Shown here: piece after piece, positions 46,218 to 54,666 of the stretch | Numbering within the stretch: position 1 is the stretch's first letter | Layout of the letters: the number at the start of each line of letters is the position of its first letter | NCBI GenBank assembly: GCA_033763695.1 | Contig: JANRKB010000016.1 | Span: 1 to 64,000 of the forward strand | From: JANRKB01 sp033763695 | Lineage (GTDB): Bacteria; Planctomycetota; Phycisphaerae; Phycisphaerales; UBA1924 | Length of the DNA stretch: 64,000 bases | Reading direction: 5' to 3' | Position numbers and translations under genes: made by a program | The notes under the pieces: model-generated | What the model was told of the DNA's origin: nothing | The model's database searches: none | What the model saw: the letters and a program-made list of their open reading frames with translations, nothing else

Positions 46218-47162
46218 GTGAGCAAGCCCCTCGCAGTGGTCACCGAAGAACTTGACGATGCCGCGTTCGCGTGGCTGTCGGAGCGCTGCGACGCCGTGCG
46301 CTGTGCCGTGGGCAACGAGGCGTTCCCGGGCCTGCTCGCGCGGGCCGAGGCACTCGTCATCCGCACCTACACGCGCGTCGATGCCGCACTGCTCGCGCAC
46401 GCTCCGAATCTCAAGGTCGTCGCTCGCGCCGGTGTCGGCCTCGATCGCGTCGACATCCCCGCATGCACCGCACGCGGCGTGCGCGTCGTCTCCACACCCG
46501 ACGCGAACTCCTCCGCCGTCGCCGAACTCGTCTTCGCCTACGCCCTCGACGCGACGCGTCCGCGACTCTTCCTCGAAGCGCCGATCGACGAGGCCCGCTG
46601 GCGCGCCCTGCGTGGCGAGCTCACCGCCCACAAGCAACTCGAAGACGCCACGCTGGGCATCCTCGGCCTCGGTCGCGTCGGCGGTCGCGTCGCCCGCATC
46701 GGCACCGCGATGAACATGCGCGTCATCTACCAAGACCTGCGCGACATTCCCGAAATCGACCGCCGCGGCGGCACGCCCGTCAGCCTCGAGAGACTCTTCC
46801 GCGAGAGCGACATCGTCACGATCCACATCGACGGCCGCCCCGAGAATCGTCGCTTCGTCTCCGCCGAGTTGCTCGCGTGGCTCAAGCCCGACGCGGTGCT
46901 GATCAACACCAGCCGCGGGTTCGTCATCGACACCGCCGCCCTCGCCGCGTTCCTCAAGAGTCATCCCGCCGCCGCGGCCATCCTCGACGTCCACGAGCCC
47001 GAGCCGATCGACGCAGGCAACCCGCTGCTTGGTCTGCCCAATGCCCACCTCGCCCCGCACCTGGGCGCGGCGACCGCCAAGGCCCACGTCAACATGTCGT
47101 GGGTCGTCCGCGATGTCGTCCGCGTGCTGCAGGGCGAGCCGCCCGAGTTCCCGGCGAACTGA
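46218..47162 (+). CDS. D-isomer 2-hydroxyacid dehydrogenase (phosphoglycerate dehydrogenase-like)
   Basis: A 314-residue NAD-dependent dehydrogenase. NLKVVARAGVGLDRVDIPAC is the substrate-domain signature. LGILGLGRVGGRVARIGTAM is the dinucleotide-binding loop. DAVLINTSRGFVIDTAALAA and LDVHEPEP are the family signatures, with the catalytic His in APHLGAAT. It resembles SerA without the ACT domain, so serine synthesis is possible, but other 2-hydroxyacids cannot be excluded. The GTG start has GGAGGTG just upstream; it follows sucD by 15 bases, probably in one operon. Confidence 0.9.
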   Translation: MSKPLAVVTEELDDAAFAWLSERCDAVRCAVGNEAFPGLLARAEALVIRTYTRVDAALLAHAPNLKVVARAGVGLDRVDIPACTARGVRVVSTPDANSSAVAELVFAYALDATRPRLFLEAPIDEARWRALRGELTAHKQLEDATLGILGLGRVGGRVARIGTAMNMRVIYQDLRDIPEIDRRGGTPVSLERLFRESDIVTIHIDGRPENRRFVSAELLAWLKPDAVLINTSRGFVIDTAALAAFLKSHPAAAAILDVHEPEPIDAGNPLLGLPNAHLAPHLGAATAKAHVNMSWVVRDVVRVLQGEPPEFPAN

Positions 47163-47193
47163 TCGCACGATTCTGACAGCACAACGCCCCAAC

Positions 47194-47216
47194 CCACGAT
47201 CTCACCAAGATCGTGG
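47194..47216 (+). terminator. Hairpin after the sucD-dehydrogenase pair
   Basis: A perfect 9-base stem (CCACGATCT, CACCA loop, AGATCGTGG) lies 32 bases past the dehydrogenase stop. No T-run follows, so it may be a terminator or a stabilising 3' hairpin. Confidence 0.45.
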
Positions 47217-47311
47217 CGATGCCTCTTGATTTGCGGATCCACGCCACCGAAGATCCGTATGCTTTGTGCCATTCAGTACGCAAGACATTCGATGTATGAG
47301 GCACATAACTG

Positions 47312-47863
47312 ATGAATCGTCGAAATTTTCTCGCAGCAGGCTTCGCCGCACTCTGTGCCGCCAGCGCACGCACAACCTCAGGAGAACAGATCGTGAGCCA
47401 CACCAACGAAGGCAAGCCCGGTGACTTTGATTTCCTCGCCGGCGAATGGAAGATCAAGCATCGCAAGCTCAAGACACCCCACGGCAGCGAGTGGGAGGAG
47501 TTCGAAGGCGAGGCCACCTGCTGGACGATCCTCGGCGGCGTCGGCAGCGTCGAAGAACTTCGCATCCCCTCCCGCAACTTCTCCGGCATGGGTCTGCGGC
47601 TGCTCGATGTCCAAAAGAAGGTCTGGAACGACTTCTGGGTGAACGCCAAGAGCGGAGTCCTCACCACCCCCGGTCAGACCGGCGTCTTTGAGAACGGCGC
47701 GGGCGTCTTCATCGCGGACGACAAGGACGGCGACAAGCCCATCAAGGTCAAAGGCGTCTGGGATCGCATCACGCCAAAGTCATGCCGCTGGTGGCAAGCC
47801 GTGTCATGGGACGACGGCAAGACGTGGGAAGAAAATTGGTTCATGGATTGGACGCGGGCCTAA
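47312..47863 (+). CDS. DUF1579-family protein with twin-arginine-type signal
   Basis: A 183-residue protein. The N-terminus MNRRNFLAAGFAALCAASA has the RRxFL twin-arginine pattern and a hydrophobic stretch, so export by the Tat pathway is likely. The rest matches DUF1579 (FDFLAGEWKIKHRKL, then CWTILGGVGSVEELR, FSGMGLRLLD and the final NWFMDW), a lipocalin-like beta-barrel fold of unknown ligand. It stands alone between the dehydrogenase and the convergent M14-like gene (26-base gap). Confidence 0.85.
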   Translation: MNRRNFLAAGFAALCAASARTTSGEQIVSHTNEGKPGDFDFLAGEWKIKHRKLKTPHGSEWEEFEGEATCWTILGGVGSVEELRIPSRNFSGMGLRLLDVQKKVWNDFWVNAKSGVLTTPGQTGVFENGAGVFIADDKDGDKPIKVKGVWDRITPKSCRWWQAVSWDDGKTWEENWFMDWTRA

Positions 47864-47889
47864 GTCCGCGCCCCCTTCGTCCCGCCGCG

Positions 47890-48864
47890 TCAGCGTTGCG
47901 TGGTCGCCGCCTCAAACACGCGCGGCAGGCCCTGCCGCAACGCGTTCGCCGCCGAGCGTGTGTTCTGCCCGCGCCGGAACTCGATCGTGAGCACGCGCAT
48001 CCCGCGATCGCCGCCCAGATAGCTCCCCAGCGAGCCCGGCGTCGGATAGCCCATGTTCGGCACGACGCGCCAACGCTGGTCGGCGTGCTCCGCGCCGTCG
48101 GCAAACGCCGCGGCCAGCTCAACCGCAGGTCCGTCATAGTTCACGAACGGTCCTGACGCGATCGAATGCAGCACGATCACCAGATCCGGGCGAAACGCAT
48201 CCAGATCCGCGGCGATCGCGCGGGTTTCGGGCTCCGACAGCGGCTCACTGCCGCGCACGTGCGCGGCTTCAAAGTTCTGCGCCGGCCAGTTGCGATTCAG
48301 ATCAACGCCGCGTGCATTCCCGCGGGTGTTGCGGGCGCTGCCGTCGGGGTTGACGTCCTCGACCACGCGCAGCGTGATCGCATGCAACTTCGTCATCGCC
48401 TCAATCTCCGGGGCGATGAGGTCGAGCGCACGCCGTCCCTCCGGCTCATTGCCGTGGATCGACGCGATCAAGTAGACGCGCGTGCCACCAGTTCCGACGA
48501 CCGGCCCGGTCACATCCGCGACGCGCAGAGCCCGCCCGCCGTGGCTGGACCCGATCGTCTGCCAGTTCCACGCCGCCATTCCTGTCGGCGCGGGCTCCAG
48601 ATCCGGCGCAAAGCCATCGCCCGGGCTCATGCCCTCCAGCGCGGCACCGATCGAGCGCGCCGAATCGACCATCGGCCGCCACCAGCCGTTCGCGGGCTCA
48701 TGCCAGTCATCGTGGTACGTCACCTCCGACACGCCGCCCGCATCCAGACGCGTTTCGGGCGGTGTCGCGTCCGCCGTCGTCGCGGCAGCCGTGGCGTCCT
48801 GTTCAGGCCGGGCGGCACAACCCGCAAGCGCAACCACCACCAGCCCCAGCACACACAGCTTCAT
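47890..48864 (-). CDS. M14-type zinc carboxypeptidase/amidase-like lipoprotein
   Basis: A 324-residue lipoprotein: signal MKLCVLGLVVVALAGC with lipobox Cys16. The zinc-peptidase core has HGNEPEG (His138 and Glu141 as metal ligands), VNPDG (171-175), RGVDLNRNWP (185-194, substrate-binding Arg), His233 in VLHS as third ligand, and a late Glu in LTIEFRRG as catalytic acid. It resembles MpaA-like murein peptide amidases, so cell-wall peptide trimming at the envelope is the likely role. The ATG at 48864 begins the lipoprotein signal; an upstream start would spoil it. Confidence 0.87.
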   Translation of the reverse strand: MKLCVLGLVVVALAGCAARPEQDATAAATTADATPPETRLDAGGVSEVTYHDDWHEPANGWWRPMVDSARSIGAALEGMSPGDGFAPDLEPAPTGMAAWNWQTIGSSHGGRALRVADVTGPVVGTGGTRVYLIASIHGNEPEGRRALDLIAPEIEAMTKLHAITLRVVEDVNPDGSARNTRGNARGVDLNRNWPAQNFEAAHVRGSEPLSEPETRAIAADLDAFRPDLVIVLHSIASGPFVNYDGPAVELAAAFADGAEHADQRWRVVPNMGYPTPGSLGSYLGGDRGMRVLTIEFRRGQNTRSAANALRQGLPRVFEAATTQR

Positions 48865-48953
48865 CGCGACAGATCCCGGGTTGGTCTCGTTTCGGGCCTC
48901 GCCCCGGATGACAAAAGTCGTCCGAACCGGCATAGGGGCCCGTCATGCGAGAC

Positions 48954-48969
48954 CGATAGAGAACTATCG
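48954..48969. promoter_or_regulatory. Small inverted repeat in a divergent promoter region
   Basis: CGATAG-AGAA-CTATCG is a perfect 16-base dyad in the 209-base gap between the M14-like gene and the glycosyltransferase array. It is AT-rich against its surroundings. It could be an operator for either direction; no regulator in the window points to it. Confidence 0.3.
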
Positions 48970-49073
48970 ACGCCCCGCCCCCGCGGACGTTGGGTTTTGT
49001 CGTGCGCCCCCACCACGCTCCGCCACAGCGTCCGACCCGATCGCGGCGTCCGAGTTCCTACCCTCTGCGACAC

Positions 49074-50975
49074 ATGAACCAGCCCCCGTCCAACACTCCC
49101 CCCGGCCCCGCCCCCGTCGGTCGCCCGCAGCGACCGGCCATGAGCGACCAGACCCGGGCCACCATCGACAACCTGCTCAAGCTCCGCGCCGAGGGCCGCC
49201 GCGACGAAGCCCTCGCCGCGGCCCAGTGGGCCCTCGCCGCCATGCCCCGCGACGTCGATGTGATGGTCGCGGTCGGCACCCTGCAGCGCGAACTGCGCAT
49301 GTTCGACGAGTCGCTCCAGACCCTGCGCGATGCCGCGGCACTGCGCCCCACGGACACGACGCCGCACCTTGGCATCGGCGACACGCTGATGGCCAAGGGC
49401 GACTACGCCGCCGCCGCCGCGACCTATCGCCACGTCATCGACAACGTCCTCGCCTACAGCCCCCGCGCTGTGATCGGCCTCGCCGATGCGCTGCTCGAAC
49501 TCGACGACGCCGCCGGTGCGGAAGGCTCGTACAAGGCCTACTTCGAGCGCGTCCGCGGCAAGAAGCCCGACCCGATGGTCATCGACCGCTGCGCCGCATT
49601 CATGGCGAGCATCAACCGCCTCGACGCGGGCATCAACATGCTCCGCTCGGGCGTCAAGGCCTGGCCCGAGATGCCCTTCCTCGCGCTGCGCTACGCGCAC
49701 ATGCTCAACTACTCCGACAAGGCCGAGGGACAGGAGATTCTCGACGCCCACCTCGCCACCGCCGTGTCGACGATCAAGGCGCTCGCGCCCCGCCCCGCGC
49801 CGCTCGCCAACACGCGCGAGCCCGAGCGGCGTCTCCGCATCGGCTACATCTCACCCAGCCTCTACGCCCACGCCGTGTCGTTCTTCGTGATGAACCTCTT
49901 CGCCAATCACGATCGCGGCCAGGTCGAAGTCTTCGCCTACGCCAACCTGCACGAGCGAGGCCCCGACATCGTCAGCGACATGCTCCGCCAGAAGGTCGAC
50001 CACTGGCGCGACGTGACGCGCATGGACACGCAGACGCTGGTGAATCAGATCCTCGCCGATCGCATCGACGTACTCATCGACCTCGGCGGGCTGGAGTCCG
50101 GCTCGCGACTCGACGCCGTGCTCTTCAAACCCGCGCCCATCGTGCTGACCTACTGCGGCTATCCCAATGTGACCGGCCTGCCGCAGGTGGATGCTCGCAT
50201 CGGCGACGCCTGGACCGATCCGGCGGACGCCCCCGCGCTGCCGCCGCCGCCCGTCGTCGTGCCCGGCGCGCCGCGCGCCGAGCCGATTCTGCGTCTGCCC
50301 GGCTGCTTCCTGGCGTACAGCTCGCTCCCGGCCAGCACGCCCGCCGCCCCGCTCCCCGCGCTGCGCAACGGCTTTGTCACCTTTGGCTCGTTCAACAACT
50401 TCCTCAAGATCACGCCCACGACGATCCGCGCCTGGGCGGGCGTCCAGAACGCCGTGCCCGGCTCGCGCATGATCATCAAGGGCCACACGTTCACCACCAA
50501 AGGCTCGCGCGATCGGGCCCTCGCCTATCTCGCGCAGCACGGCATGGACGTCACGCGCGTCGACATCCGCGCACGCACGCCCGACATGGGCAACCACCTC
50601 CAGAGCTACGACGAAGTTGATATCGCGCTCGACTCCTTCCCCTACAACGGCACCACCACAACCTGCGAAGCACTCTTCATGGGCTGCCCAGTCATCTCGA
50701 TGCACGGCCGCTCACACGCCAGCCGCGTCGGCCTCAGCCTGCTGAACGCAGTCGGTCTGCCCGAACTCGCCGTGGCCACGCCCGAGCAATACGTCGCCCA
50801 AGCCGCGCGACTCGCCGGCGATCTGCAGTCGCTCGCAACGATGCGCGCCGGACTGCGTGATCGCCTCGTGAACAGCCCGCTGTGCGACGCCCGCAGTCTT
50901 GCCCAGCGCCTCGAGGCCGCGATCCGCGGGCTGTGGCGTCAGTGGTGCACCGCCGGAGAGGTCAAGATCTCGTGA
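49074..50975 (+). CDS. TPR/GT41 O-GlcNAc-transferase-like protein 1
   Basis: A 633-residue protein. TPR-like helices (about 25-200: AEGRRDEALAAAQWALAAMP, MFDESLQTLRDAAALRPTD) are followed by a two-part GT41 (OGT/SPINDLY) catalytic region. Motifs are LRIGYISPSLYAHAV (keeping the GYxSPxxxxH histidine), VTFGSFNNFLKITP (nucleotide-binding Lys) and DSFPYNGTTTTCEALFMG with HASRVGLSLL. In the second motif the usual GHT is GLE, so one conserved His is lost. No signal peptide, so cytoplasmic. It is the first gene of a four-gene array; the stop overlaps the next start (GTGA). Confidence 0.88.
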   Translation: MNQPPSNTPPGPAPVGRPQRPAMSDQTRATIDNLLKLRAEGRRDEALAAAQWALAAMPRDVDVMVAVGTLQRELRMFDESLQTLRDAAALRPTDTTPHLGIGDTLMAKGDYAAAAATYRHVIDNVLAYSPRAVIGLADALLELDDAAGAEGSYKAYFERVRGKKPDPMVIDRCAAFMASINRLDAGINMLRSGVKAWPEMPFLALRYAHMLNYSDKAEGQEILDAHLATAVSTIKALAPRPAPLANTREPERRLRIGYISPSLYAHAVSFFVMNLFANHDRGQVEVFAYANLHERGPDIVSDMLRQKVDHWRDVTRMDTQTLVNQILADRIDVLIDLGGLESGSRLDAVLFKPAPIVLTYCGYPNVTGLPQVDARIGDAWTDPADAPALPPPPVVVPGAPRAEPILRLPGCFLAYSSLPASTPAAPLPALRNGFVTFGSFNNFLKITPTTIRAWAGVQNAVPGSRMIIKGHTFTTKGSRDRALAYLAQHGMDVTRVDIRARTPDMGNHLQSYDEVDIALDSFPYNGTTTTCEALFMGCPVISMHGRSHASRVGLSLLNAVGLPELAVATPEQYVAQAARLAGDLQSLATMRAGLRDRLVNSPLCDARSLAQRLEAAIRGLWRQWCTAGEVKIS

Positions 50976-52822
50976 GCGGCATCGGCGCCAGCGGCGGATT
51001 CGGTTCAGGGAAGCCGGCCTTCGGCCCGCTGACGCCCGACGCCGTTGTGCAGCACGCCGCCGCGCTGCGTCTGGCCGGGAAGCCGCTCGACGCGCTCGCT
51101 CATGTCGATCGCGCTCTGCTCAGCTTCCCCGACAACGCTCTGCTCCTGCACGTCCGTGCCGGCCTGCTGATGGAAACGCAGCGCTTCGCCGAAGCGCTCG
51201 CACCCGCCCAGCGTGCCGTTGACCTCGTGCCGAATGATGCGGGCTTTCGCTCGCTCGTGGGCATGCTCCAAGGCAGCCTCGGCAAGATCGACGAAGCAAT
51301 CGCGACGTATCGATCCGCGCTCGCGCTCGAACCCGGCCACGCGCCGTCTATGGAAGGGCTCGTCGAAGCGCTCCGCGTCACCAACGACACCGCCGCCGCC
51401 GACGCCGCGTTCAAGAGTTACTTCGCCAGCACGCGCCAGCCCTCGCCCGTCGTCATCACCGCCGCCGCCGACTTCCTCCTCTCCACCGCGCGCGGCGAGC
51501 AAGCCGGCCGCACGCTGCAAAGCGGCATGAAGCTCTACCCCGGCGAGACACGCATCCTCTCCGTCCTGCCCGGCACGCTCAACTATCTCGACGTGGTCGC
51601 GCCCATCGACGTCGTCCGCGCCCACGCGCACTGCGGCAGCCGTTTCGCCGCCGCGCTCAATCTGCCGCGCTGCACGCTCCGCAACGCTCGCACGCCCGGC
51701 AAACGCCTCAAGATCGGCTACATGTCACCCGACTTCCGCGGCCACTCCGTCGCCTACTTTCTCGAACCTTTGCTCGACTTCCACGATCGCTCGCAGTTCG
51801 AGATCTACGCCTACGCCACGTTCATCCCCGGCAACGGCCGCGACACGATCACCGAGCGCCTCAGCGCCAAGTGCGATCACTTCCACGAAACCAACGATCT
51901 CGCCGGCCACGCGCTGGCCGATCGCATCGCCTCCGACGGCATCGATATCCTCGTCGATCTCGCGGGCTGGACGGGCGGTTGCCGCCCCGTCACCATCCTG
52001 CGCAAGCCCGCGCCGCTCATCGTCGGCTATCTCGGTTATCCCAACATCAGCGGCCTGCCGACCATCGACGCTCGCATCGTCGACACCCAGACCGACCCAC
52101 CCAACAACGACGGCCTCGACGCCCATGGCGAGCGCCTCATCCGCCTCGACCGCCCGCTCTGGTGCTTCCAGCCGCCCGCCGATGCGCCCGCCGTCGCTCC
52201 CGCCCCGCACACCTCGGGTGCGCCGTTCACGTTCGCATCCTTCAACGCGACCAAGAAGATCTCGCCCACCGCCGCCCGCTTCTGGGCCGCCGCCGTCAAT
52301 GCCGTGCCCAACGCGCGGCTTCTGATCAAGGCCTATGGCCTTGCCGATCCGTTCATCGTGCAGAAGTATCGCGAACTCTTCCAACGCTGCGGCCTCGACC
52401 CCGCCCGCATCGAGTTCCGCGTCGCCGACCGCACCATCGCCGAGCATCTCGATCGCTATCGCGATGTCGACATCGCCCTCGACACATTCCCCTACAACGG
52501 CACGACCACCACATGCGAAGCACTCTGGATGGGCGTCCCCGTCGTCAGCATCGCCGGCAAGGGCCACTGGTCGCGCGTCGGCCAAAGCCTCCTCGCCGCT
52601 GTTGGCCTTGCCGACCTCGTCGGCCAGTCGCCCGAGCACGCCGCCCAGCTCGCATCGTCGCTCGCCCACGATTCAACACGCGTCACGAAGCTGCGCTCCA
52701 CGCTCCGCGAGCGATTCGCCGCGTCGCCGCTCCGCGACGCCCGCGGGTTGTGCGCCGCGCTGGAGAGCGCGTATCGTGACCTCTGGGTCTCGTGGTGCCG
52801 CGGCACGGGAGCAACGCGTTGA
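50972..52822 (+). CDS. TPR/GT41 O-GlcNAc-transferase-like protein 2
   Basis: A 616-residue paralogue starting at the GTG of a GTGA overlap, with GGAGAGG about 9 bases upstream. TPR units come first (KPLDALAHVDRALLSFPDNA, GKIDEAIATYRSALALEPGH). The GT41 motifs are LKIGYMSPDFRGHSVAYF (His kept), FTFASFNATKKISP and DTFPYNGTTTTCEALWMG. The GHT motif is replaced by GWT. It ends in LWVSWC, like the W..WC ends of its three sisters. The start at 50972 avoids a long unrelated N-terminal extension. Confidence 0.87.
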   Translation: MSGIGASGGFGSGKPAFGPLTPDAVVQHAAALRLAGKPLDALAHVDRALLSFPDNALLLHVRAGLLMETQRFAEALAPAQRAVDLVPNDAGFRSLVGMLQGSLGKIDEAIATYRSALALEPGHAPSMEGLVEALRVTNDTAAADAAFKSYFASTRQPSPVVITAAADFLLSTARGEQAGRTLQSGMKLYPGETRILSVLPGTLNYLDVVAPIDVVRAHAHCGSRFAAALNLPRCTLRNARTPGKRLKIGYMSPDFRGHSVAYFLEPLLDFHDRSQFEIYAYATFIPGNGRDTITERLSAKCDHFHETNDLAGHALADRIASDGIDILVDLAGWTGGCRPVTILRKPAPLIVGYLGYPNISGLPTIDARIVDTQTDPPNNDGLDAHGERLIRLDRPLWCFQPPADAPAVAPAPHTSGAPFTFASFNATKKISPTAARFWAAAVNAVPNARLLIKAYGLADPFIVQKYRELFQRCGLDPARIEFRVADRTIAEHLDRYRDVDIALDTFPYNGTTTTCEALWMGVPVVSIAGKGHWSRVGQSLLAAVGLADLVGQSPEHAAQLASSLAHDSTRVTKLRSTLRERFAASPLRDARGLCAALESAYRDLWVSWCRGTGATR

Positions 52823-54666
52823 AGGCTCGACCGATCACAGCATCAACCGCCAAAGCGCTTGAGCTCGCAACCGCGCTGCTCGGCGCCGACAAGCTCGATC
52901 AGTGCGAGCAGACGCTGCTCGGCGCTCTCCGCAAAGCCCCGCGCGATGTCGAACTGCTCTTCCGCCTCGCCAAACTCCTGCAGCGCCGCAAGGACTGGGA
53001 ACGCGGCGAGTACTTCGCACGCCAGGCCGCCACGCTCGCACCACGCGACGCCGAAGTGCTCGAACTCCACGGCAGATTCCTGCTTGTCCTCCGCCGCTTC
53101 GACGAAGCCATCAAGGTCTTTCAGGCCGCCATCGCCGCCGATCCCAAGACCCTTGAGTCCTACGACGGGCTTTCCAACGCGCGACTCTTCAAGGACGACA
53201 TCCCCGGCGCGATCGGCGCTCTGGAGAGCGCGCTGACCGCATCACCGACCAGCGAAGAAGTCTGGGGCGCGCTCGCCAGCCTGCACATGCAGCTCGGTCG
53301 CGTCGATCTCGCGCTCCAGACCGTGGAACGTGCACTCACCATCCTGCCGCACTCCGTCCTGCGCCTCAGCCAACGCTGCTTCACCACAAACTACCTTCCC
53401 ACGCTCACCCCCGAGTTCCGCTTCGAGTGTCACAAGCGATTCGGCGACGCCGTCGCGGCGATCATGTACCCGCCCGCACCCTTCGAGCTGGATCGAAATC
53501 CCGATCGCGTGCTGCGCGTCGGCTACCTCTCCCCCGACCTCAACTCTCACTCGGTCGCCAACTTCATCGAGCAGCCGCTGCGCCACCACGACCGCGCTCA
53601 GGTTCATGTCGTCGGTCTCTTCACCGGACGCAAGTCCGACGAGACCACCGCGCTGCTCCGCGGCCTGTGCGACGAGTGGCACGACCTCGCAAAGGTTCCC
53701 AGCGAGAAACTGCACACCCGCATCCGCGAACTCAAGATCGACGTGCTCGTCGAGCTCAGCGGCCATACCGCCGACCATCGCCTCTACTCCCTCGCACGCC
53801 GCGCCGCACCCGTGCAGATCACCTACCTCGGCTACCCCAACACCACCGGCATCCACACCATCGACATCCGCATGGTCGACGAGCACTCCGACCCACGCGG
53901 CAGCGAGCGCTTCGCCACCGAAGAGCTCGCGCGAATCCCCGACTGCGCGTGGTGCTACCAGCCGCTGCCCGAGTCGCCCGACGTTCAACCCGCGCCCAGC
54001 ATGCGCGAGCCTTCGCCCGGCGAACCCCGCCCGCCGATCACCTTCGGCTCCTTCAACATGGCCCTCAAGCTCAGCGATCCGCTCGTCGCCATGTGGTCGC
54101 GCGTGCTGCTCGCCGTCCCCGGCTCCAAAATGCTCCTCAAGTGCGATCTTCGCCTCAGCGGCATCCGCCGCCATGTTCTCGACACCTTCGAGCGCAACGG
54201 CATCGGCCCGGATCGCATCGAACTCGCAACGATGGTCAAGAACGTCGGCGAACACCTCGCCATGTACCATCGCGTCGACGTCGCACTCGACACATTCCCC
54301 TACAACGGCACCACAACCACCTGTGAAGCGCTGTGGATGGGCGTCCCCGTCGTCACCCGCGTCGGTGATGTCCATGCAAGCCGCGTGGGACTCAGCCTGC
54401 TGACCAATGTCGGCCTCGCCGATCTGTGCGCGCACTCCGACGAAGACTTCATCGCACGCGCTGTCGCCCTCGCGAGCGATCCCCAGCGTCTCGCGTCGCT
54501 TCGCGGCACACTCCGCGAGCGCATGCGCGCCTCGCCGATCTGCGATGGCCCGGGCTTTGGCCGCAAGCTCGAAGCGATCTATCGCGACGCGTGGCGTCGC
54601 TGGTGCCACACCGGCAGCGCCCGCCACGCCCCCGGAGCACACGCACCCGGAGCGCACGCCTCATGA
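52819..54666 (+). CDS. TPR/GT41 O-GlcNAc-transferase-like protein 3
   Basis: A 615-residue paralogue. I choose the TTG at 52819, which forms a TTGA overlap with the previous stop and has GGGAG 8 bases upstream; a GTG nine codons earlier is possible. TPR helices (KVFQAAIAADPKTLESYDGL) precede the GT41 motifs VGYLSPDLNSHSVANF, ELSGHTADHRL, YLGYPNTTG, FGSFNMALKLSDP and DTFPYNGTTTTCEALWMG. It is the only member with both conserved histidines and the Lys intact, so the best candidate for an active enzyme. The tail HAPGAHAPGAHAS is a short repeat. Confidence 0.88.
   Translation: MKARPITASTAKALELATALLGADKLDQCEQTLLGALRKAPRDVELLFRLAKLLQRRKDWERGEYFARQAATLAPRDAEVLELHGRFLLVLRRFDEAIKVFQAAIAADPKTLESYDGLSNARLFKDDIPGAIGALESALTASPTSEEVWGALASLHMQLGRVDLALQTVERALTILPHSVLRLSQRCFTTNYLPTLTPEFRFECHKRFGDAVAAIMYPPAPFELDRNPDRVLRVGYLSPDLNSHSVANFIEQPLRHHDRAQVHVVGLFTGRKSDETTALLRGLCDEWHDLAKVPSEKLHTRIRELKIDVLVELSGHTADHRLYSLARRAAPVQITYLGYPNTTGIHTIDIRMVDEHSDPRGSERFATEELARIPDCAWCYQPLPESPDVQPAPSMREPSPGEPRPPITFGSFNMALKLSDPLVAMWSRVLLAVPGSKMLLKCDLRLSGIRRHVLDTFERNGIGPDRIELATMVKNVGEHLAMYHRVDVALDTFPYNGTTTTCEALWMGVPVVTRVGDVHASRVGLSLLTNVGLADLCAHSDEDFIARAVALASDPQRLASLRGTLRERMRASPICDGPGFGRKLEAIYRDAWRRWCHTGSARHAPGAHAPGAHAS

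Noticed and set aside
45186..47192. A 668-codon open frame opposite sucD and the dehydrogenase
   Set aside because: Antisense shadow across two well-identified enzymes; Ala/Gly/Asp-rich without domains.
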